From: Betaproteobacteria bacterium HGW-Betaproteobacteria-8
Lineage (GTDB): Bacteria > Pseudomonadota > Gammaproteobacteria > Burkholderiales > Methylophilaceae
Reading direction: 5' to 3'
DNA length: 9,108 nt
NCBI GenBank assembly: GCA_002842135.1
Contig: PHCD01000070.1
Coordinates: 1 to 9,108 of the forward strand
The notes under the pieces were generated by a model. It did not search any database. It was not told the origin of the DNA and was given only the letters and a program-made list of their open reading frames with translations. A program made the position numbers and the translations under genes. This document shows, in pieces, positions 5,702 through 9,108 of this stretch (position 1 is the first letter of the stretch; every line of letters starts with the position of its first letter).

Positions 5702-5783
5702 GTACTGCAAGCTCCCAAAGGATGGCCGTGGCCGGTATATTCTAAATCATCGATGACGCCGTTGATATTGAATGATTTTTTCA

Positions 5784-6512
5784 TCAGGCGTTCGATGTTT
5801 TTTCAGCTGCATTCAGTTGACTGAGTTCACTCTCAGTAAGCCAGCGCCATTCGCCAGCTGCCAGATCGGCCGGCAAATCCAGCTCTCCGATACTAATGCG
5901 TTTCAGGTATTCCACCCGGTTGCTGACGGTCGCCATCATGCGTTTCACCTGGTGATACTTGCCTTCAGCCAATGTCAGGTGAATGATTTTTTCGCTCACT
6001 TGTGTGCAGGCCAACGCTGAGATAGGGGATGGCTCAGCGACCAGTTGCACGCCATCCATCAATGCTTTGATCTGGGTTTCGTCAATGCCATGCTTGGCAG
6101 TAACTTCATAGACCTTGGGCACTTTCCACTTGGGTGAACTCATGCGATGAATGAACTGGCCATCATCCGAAAGCAGGATCAAGCCGGTAGTGTCTTCATC
6201 CAGTCGTCCGATACACTGTACGCCGCGTGCAACCAGCGGATAGGGTAAGAGACTGTAGATGGTGGGGTGGTGTTGCGTCTTGTGCGAGCATTCGTAGTTT
6301 GCAGGCTTGTTAAGCATCAGGTAGGCCCGCTCATGATATTGCCAGGCTTCGCCTCGTACCGAGAAAGCCAGGTGCTTCGTTTCGAATTCAGCGAACGGGT
6401 CGTCACAGACTTCACCATTCACACAGATTTCGCCGTGCCTCACCATGATGCGACAGGCTTTGCGTGACCCGAATCCTTGCGCATGCAGCATGCGCTCCAG
6501 TTGCATACGCAT
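5784..6512 (-). CDS. rsuA: RsuA/RluB-family pseudouridine synthase (probable 16S rRNA U516)
   Basis: A 242-residue rRNA pseudouridine synthase; the RsuA group converts U516 of 16S rRNA to pseudouridine during small-subunit assembly. An N-terminal S4 RNA-binding domain spans about residues 1-60 (LERMLHAQGFGSRKAC at 5-20). The catalytic domain shows LNKP (67-70), GRLDEDTTGLILLSDDG (102-118) with D105 as the predicted catalytic Asp, and the GKYHQVKRM motif (184-192). The ATG at 6512 overlaps the DUF3617 stop as TAATG, indicating translational coupling; an ATG two codons later (6506) is also possible. The reading frame stays open further upstream, but there it overlaps the DUF3617 gene and encodes no family sequence. 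RsuA is favoured over RluB/RluE/RluF by size and the short S4-plus-catalytic layout, but position specificity is an inference. Confidence 0.88.
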   Translation of the reverse strand: MRMQLERMLHAQGFGSRKACRIMVRHGEICVNGEVCDDPFAEFETKHLAFSVRGEAWQYHERAYLMLNKPANYECSHKTQHHPTIYSLLPYPLVARGVQCIGRLDEDTTGLILLSDDGQFIHRMSSPKWKVPKVYEVTAKHGIDETQIKALMDGVQLVAEPSPISALACTQVSEKIIHLTLAEGKYHQVKRMMATVSNRVEYLKRISIGELDLPADLAAGEWRWLTESELSQLNAAEKTSNA

Positions 6513-7027
6513 TATGGCGCCGTGGCAATACCGGCATCGCACTTGGCTTTGATCCACTTGCCGCTGATGTCGGAGCTCTGGTCTATGGGCTGGCCTTCCT
6601 TGGTGACGCCCTTCAATGTCCATTTGCCCTTGTAGCTGGTGTCGCTGGCGACAGTCATCTCAAAACGCCCCTGGGCTTTCATGTCGCCTGTACATATCAT
6701 GTCGCCACTGACCGATTTTCCCGAGTTCTTGTAGTTCTGGATGGTGCATTGATCATTCGGGTTGGACGAGGTGTCTATGGGTTTTTTCAGTGACGCCTGT
6801 TCCGGGGTGATGCATTGTTGAAAGATGTTGGGCTTGCCGTTAAGCATGGGCATCTCGATGCCTAGCTGTTTCATCTGGGCAAGTTGCTCAGGGCTGATCT
6901 CAGGCATGCCTGCCATTTGCATGGCGACAGTCATCTCCCACTGACCTGGCTTAAGTTGTGCGCCAGCTGCAACTGCGAGGCTGGAACTGGCGAGGACTGC
7001 GAATAACAAAACCGGACGTAATTTCAT
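6512..7027 (-). CDS. DUF3617 family periplasmic protein
   Basis: A 171-residue exported protein of the DUF3617 family (PF12276), function unknown. Residues 1-23 form a Sec signal peptide ending in an AGA cleavage site. The mature part opens with the family hallmark LKPGQWEMTV (25-34) and has four cysteines (C72, C94, C112, C163), consistent with two disulfides in the periplasm. Other family-like segments are FQQCITPEQA (69-78) and GDMICTGDMKAQGRFEMTV (108-126). A Met-rich stretch covers about residues 32-61. AAGGA lies 6 nt before the ATG. An extended -10 promoter is predicted at 7125-7133, giving a leader of about 90 nt. It is the first gene of a two-gene unit with the pseudouridine synthase, coupled by a one-base overlap, although no functional link between the two is obvious. 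Confidence 0.87.
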   Translation of the reverse strand: MKLRPVLLFAVLASSSLAVAAGAQLKPGQWEMTVAMQMAGMPEISPEQLAQMKQLGIEMPMLNGKPNIFQQCITPEQASLKKPIDTSSNPNDQCTIQNYKNSGKSVSGDMICTGDMKAQGRFEMTVASDTSYKGKWTLKGVTKEGQPIDQSSDISGKWIKAKCDAGIATAP

Positions 7028-7124
7028 TTGAGATCCTTTCCATGGAATGCTTTTGGGAACTGCTTTTTTGCACTTCGGAAACAGCTTGCCTACAAGTAGC
7101 TGGGAAATAGTGCGGAATACCCGG

Positions 7125-7133
7125 ATTCTACCA
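7125..7133 (-). promoter_or_regulatory. Extended -10 promoter for the DUF3617 gene
   Basis: The minus strand reads TGGTAGAAT, an extended -10 element (TGn plus a 5-of-6 box), placing the start near 7118, about 90 nt before the ATG at 7027. The TG end overlaps one arm of the inverted repeat 7132-7173, suggesting that a bound protein could block it. Confidence 0.45.
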
Positions 7134-7173
7134 TTGCCAACCTGATATTAAATAAGTGCTGAGTTTGGCAATG
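7132..7173. repeat. 9-bp inverted repeat in a divergent promoter region
   Basis: CATTGCCAA (7132-7140) and TTGGCAATG (7165-7173) are perfect inverted copies with a 24-nt AT-rich spacer. Arm centres are 33 bp apart, about three helical turns, so two bound proteins would face the same side. It lies between the DUF3617 and methyltransferase genes and overlaps the DUF3617 promoter. It is a possible operator; no regulator gene lies nearby. Confidence 0.5.
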
Positions 7174-7251
7174 TGAAGCCAGTCAAATAATTTACTGCCC
7201 GCGAGCCGGACAGCCAAGTTAAAATCGCACTAAATTCAGGTAACTTCAAAT

Positions 7252-8031
7252 ATGGCCTATCAACACATCAGCTCGCGCGACAACCCTTTATTCAAACAGC
7301 TTAAGGCCTTGAGTACTTCAGCGCGTGAACGGCGTGCGGCCGGCAAGATATTGCTGGATGGCGCGCATCTGCTGGAGGCTTACCTGGAAACCTTCGGCGA
7401 ACCGGAGTTATTGATCGTTTCTGACGGGGAAGTTGCGCTTGATGTCATGAACCTGCTGGATCGCCTGGCGGATATCAGAACCATTACCATGCCCGCCTCC
7501 ATGTTTGCTGCTATCTCACCAGTGACCACGCCTACCGGTATTCTGGCACTGGTGAAGACGCCTGCGCTTGTCCCGCCTGAGCATCCGCGTTTTGCGTTGA
7601 TGCTGGAGAGCATCCAGGACCCGGGCAATCTTGGCAGTTTGTTGCGCAATGCCGCTGCGGCAGGCGTGGAAGTGGTCTATCTGTCCGAAGGCTGTACCGA
7701 AGCATGGTCGCCAAAAGCGCTACGTGGCGGGCAGGGTGCGCATTTTGCGCTGCCCATCTTGGAGCAGGTGGATTTAGCTGAACTGGTCAGGCAGTTCGAG
7801 GGCGAGACCCTGGCTACTACCATGCATGGTAAATCCCTCTATGAACAGGATTTGTCGGGCGCTGTGGCATTCATTATTGGCAATGAAGGGGCAGGGCTAA
7901 GTCAGGCAGTGATAGATGCGGCATCCAGGCAAGTCACGATACCGATGCCGGGAAAGGTCGAGTCGCTTAACGCAGCCGCTGCCGCTGCAGTTTGTCTGTT
8001 TGAACGGGTGCGGCAAATGCGGCATTCATAG
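7252..8031 (+). CDS. TrmH/SpoU family RNA 2'-O-ribose methyltransferase
   Basis: A 259-residue SPOUT-class methyltransferase that transfers a methyl group from S-adenosylmethionine to a ribose 2'-OH in tRNA or rRNA. The N-terminal ~100 residues match the SpoU substrate-binding domain (SSRDNPLFKQLKAL at 7-20). The catalytic domain carries the knot motifs: motif 1 IQDPGNLGSLLRNAAAAG (121-138; N126, R132), motif 2 IIGNEGAGLS (208-217) and motif 3 IPMPGKVESLNAAAAAAV (230-247). The target RNA cannot be told; the layout fits RlmB- or TrmH-like enzymes acting on rRNA, often annotated only as RNA methyltransferase. The ATG at 7252 is preceded by a weak AGG (7238-7240), and promoter elements (TAAAAT at 7220-7225) are poor. 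It converges on the DUF2062 gene with only 2 nt between stop codons and no visible terminator. Confidence 0.92.
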   Translation: MAYQHISSRDNPLFKQLKALSTSARERRAAGKILLDGAHLLEAYLETFGEPELLIVSDGEVALDVMNLLDRLADIRTITMPASMFAAISPVTTPTGILALVKTPALVPPEHPRFALMLESIQDPGNLGSLLRNAAAAGVEVVYLSEGCTEAWSPKALRGGQGAHFALPILEQVDLAELVRQFEGETLATTMHGKSLYEQDLSGAVAFIIGNEGAGLSQAVIDAASRQVTIPMPGKVESLNAAAAAAVCLFERVRQMRHS

Positions 8032-8033
8032 AA

Positions 8034-8624
8034 TTATTGTGGTGGCGCACGTTTTTTGCGGTTTCTTGCCATGCGCTCCTTACGAAATGTGCTGCGCAGA
8101 TGCCAGATGGCATGAGTCAGGCCATAAGCGAGAATCGAGCCAACTATTGCCATAATGATGATGCCGATGATGAACGGCAAGCCGGCATCACGCAGAAAGG
8201 TGATGGCGCCATCTATCCAGCCCAGCCAGCCGCTATTGGTGACGACATCTTCAGGGTTGATCGCTACCGAATCGGCGACCAGGTCGGCATGTTTCGATGT
8301 TGTACCTTCCCCCGTGACGAACAGGCCGATCTTGTATGCCAGCCAATAAACTGCCGGAAAAGTGAATGGGTTGGTGACCAGGGTGCTGGCCGCCGCGATG
8401 GCCAGATTTGCACGAAAAAAGATGGCCGTGATGACGGCAAAGATGATTTGACCAAATGGAATCAGGAAGCCAAAGAATACGCCGATAGCGGCACCTCTGG
8501 CAGTGGCGTAACGTTCAAGCCGCCACAGACGCCGGTCATGAAGATGTTCGCTGAATGGGGCGAGCCAGCGAGACTCAATGATTTGTTTGCGCTTCGGTAT
8601 CCAGCGCGAAAAGTTGAATGGCAT
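8034..8624 (-). CDS. DUF2062 family inner-membrane protein
   Basis: A 196-residue protein of the DUF2062 family (PF09835), function unknown. The ATG at 8622-8624 is chosen because it lies just after the upstream hslO stop (25 nt gap); a longer reading would overlap hslO and add non-family sequence. No strong ribosome binding site is visible, so coupling to hslO is likely. The family core is clear: LERYATARGAAIGVFFGFLIPFG (36-58), then TNPFTFPAVYWLAYKIG (84-100). Hydrophobic segments lie at about 45-70, 73-103 and 147-170, and the C-terminus is strongly basic (180-192), which points to a cytoplasmic end near RNA or lipid head groups. Confidence 0.88.
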   Translation of the reverse strand: MPFNFSRWIPKRKQIIESRWLAPFSEHLHDRRLWRLERYATARGAAIGVFFGFLIPFGQIIFAVITAIFFRANLAIAAASTLVTNPFTFPAVYWLAYKIGLFVTGEGTTSKHADLVADSVAINPEDVVTNSGWLGWIDGAITFLRDAGLPFIIGIIIMAIVGSILAYGLTHAIWHLRSTFRKERMARNRKKRAPPQ

Positions 8625-8649
8625 TAATTCAGTAACCGGTGGTTGTGCT

Positions 8650-9108
8650 TCAGTGGCGACTGTTTGTGCCCGGTACCATGATCTCGCTAACAAACAACTG
8701 TTCAGAATCGACCTTGTCGAATCTGTAATGCTGGTTGCAGAAATCACAATGTACTTCCACTTCGCCACGCTCCTCGATAATACTTTGTATTTCTTCTTTG
8801 CCCATCATTCTGAGCATGTTGCTCACATTATCACGAGAGCAGGTACAAAGGAACCGTACTGCCTGGCCTTCGTAAAGCCGCACCTCTTCCTCGTGGAACA
8901 GCCGGTGCAGCAACTCTTCAGTGGACAATTCCAGTAGCTCCTGGTTCTGCACGGTTTCTGCCAGCAGATTGGTTCTGTTCCATGCGTCAATATCGGTTTC
9001 TACCTGATCCGGCAGTTTTTGCAGGAGCATGCCCGCCGCGCTATGGCCATTGCAGGCTAGCCAGATGCTGGTTTCTATCTGCTCCGAGCGGCGCATGTAG
9101 TTTTCCAG
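8650..9108 (-). CDS. hslO: Redox-regulated chaperone Hsp33, C-terminal part (partial)
   Basis: The last 152 residues of Hsp33; the gene continues beyond the right edge, where the frame stays open as LENY before MRRSEQIET. Hsp33 is a cytoplasmic holdase that becomes active when oxidants release zinc from its C-terminal cysteines. The zinc module is intact: CTC, then 30 residues, then CDFC (a CxC-X30-CxxC arrangement), followed by the usual NQHYRFD segment. The YMRRSEQIETSIWLA segment matches the end of the core chaperone domain. Upstream parts cannot be judged. The DUF2062 gene follows 25 nt after the stop and is probably in the same transcript. Confidence 0.93.
   Translation of the reverse strand: MENYMRRSEQIETSIWLACNGHSAAGMLLQKLPDQVETDIDAWNRTNLLAETVQNQELLELSTEELLHRLFHEEEVRLYEGQAVRFLCTCSRDNVSNMLRMMGKEEIQSIIEERGEVEVHCDFCNQHYRFDKVDSEQLFVSEIMVPGTNSRH

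Noticed and set aside
5747..5756. 10-bp palindrome TCATCGATGA upstream of the DUF502 gene as an operator
   Set aside because: Short palindromes of this size are common by chance, and it has no second copy or clear promoter overlap.
6513..6623. Upstream extension of the pseudouridine synthase
   Set aside because: It lies inside the DUF3617 coding region and adds sequence unlike the S4 domain start; the TAATG start fits the family.
8052..8057. T6 run after the methyltransferase gene as a terminator
   Set aside because: Only a 3-bp imperfect stem precedes it, and it lies within the DUF2062 coding region.
1..9108. tRNA, rRNA, CRISPR, IS elements, attachment sites, toxin-antitoxin or phage-defence genes
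   Set aside because: None was seen: no direct-repeat arrays, no transposase or integrase motifs, no cloverleaf with a TTC loop, and composition looks uniform apart from the AT-rich gap before rhlE.

Overview
The window looks like ordinary chromosomal DNA from a Gram-negative proteobacterium. The protein set (YgiQ, RhlE, Blc-type lipoprotein, RsuA-type synthase, DUF502, DUF2062, Hsp33) and the moderate-to-high GC content suggest a betaproteobacterium, perhaps of the Nitrosomonadales/Gallionellaceae type. That placement rests on how the proteins read, not on a marker gene. There are no mobile elements, CRISPR arrays, tRNAs or rRNAs. Both edges cut through genes: ygiQ on the left, hslO on the right.

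Layout. Positions 1-1352 (+): the 3' end of ygiQ, then a secreted TraB/GumN-family protein whose ribosome binding site overlaps the ygiQ stop codon. A textbook intrinsic terminator (507-529) lies inside the signal-peptide codons of this second gene. Positions 1336-4692 (-): a tightly packed five-gene run, in transcription order rhlE helicase, yaiI-like DUF188 protein, outer-membrane lipocalin, SMR/Gdx-like small transporter and an uncharacterised membrane-anchored protein. Gaps are -4 to 9 nt, so this is very probably one operon. rhlE and the DUF188 gene are in the same frame, separated only by TAG-CAC, and both appear to start with TTG.

Positions 4693-5110 form the largest gene-free gap. It is AT-rich and holds a candidate rhlE promoter and structured leader on the minus strand. 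On the plus strand it holds an intrinsic terminator with no annotated gene before it, preceded by a 51-codon ORF with a ribosome binding site and by stacked hairpins. This may be an unannotated small protein or small RNA gene antisense to the rhlE leader. Positions 5111-5701 (-): a DUF502 membrane protein. Positions 5784-7027 (-): a periplasmic DUF3617 protein translationally coupled (TAATG) to an RsuA-type pseudouridine synthase. A divergent intergenic region (7028-7251) carries a 9-bp inverted repeat over a probable extended -10 promoter. Positions 7252-8031 (+): a TrmH/SpoU-family RNA 2'-O-methyltransferase. Positions 8034-9108 (-): the C-terminal half of Hsp33 followed by a DUF2062 membrane protein.

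Functionally the window combines RNA metabolism (RhlE, RsuA, TrmH family) with envelope and stress functions (Hsp33, lipocalin, SMR exporter, DUF502, DUF2062, DUF3617, TraB/GumN). No multi-gene system is evident that I would call new. The most unusual signals are regulatory: the terminator encoded within a signal peptide, the hidden plus-strand unit before rhlE, and the in-frame amber junction between rhlE and the DUF188 gene.
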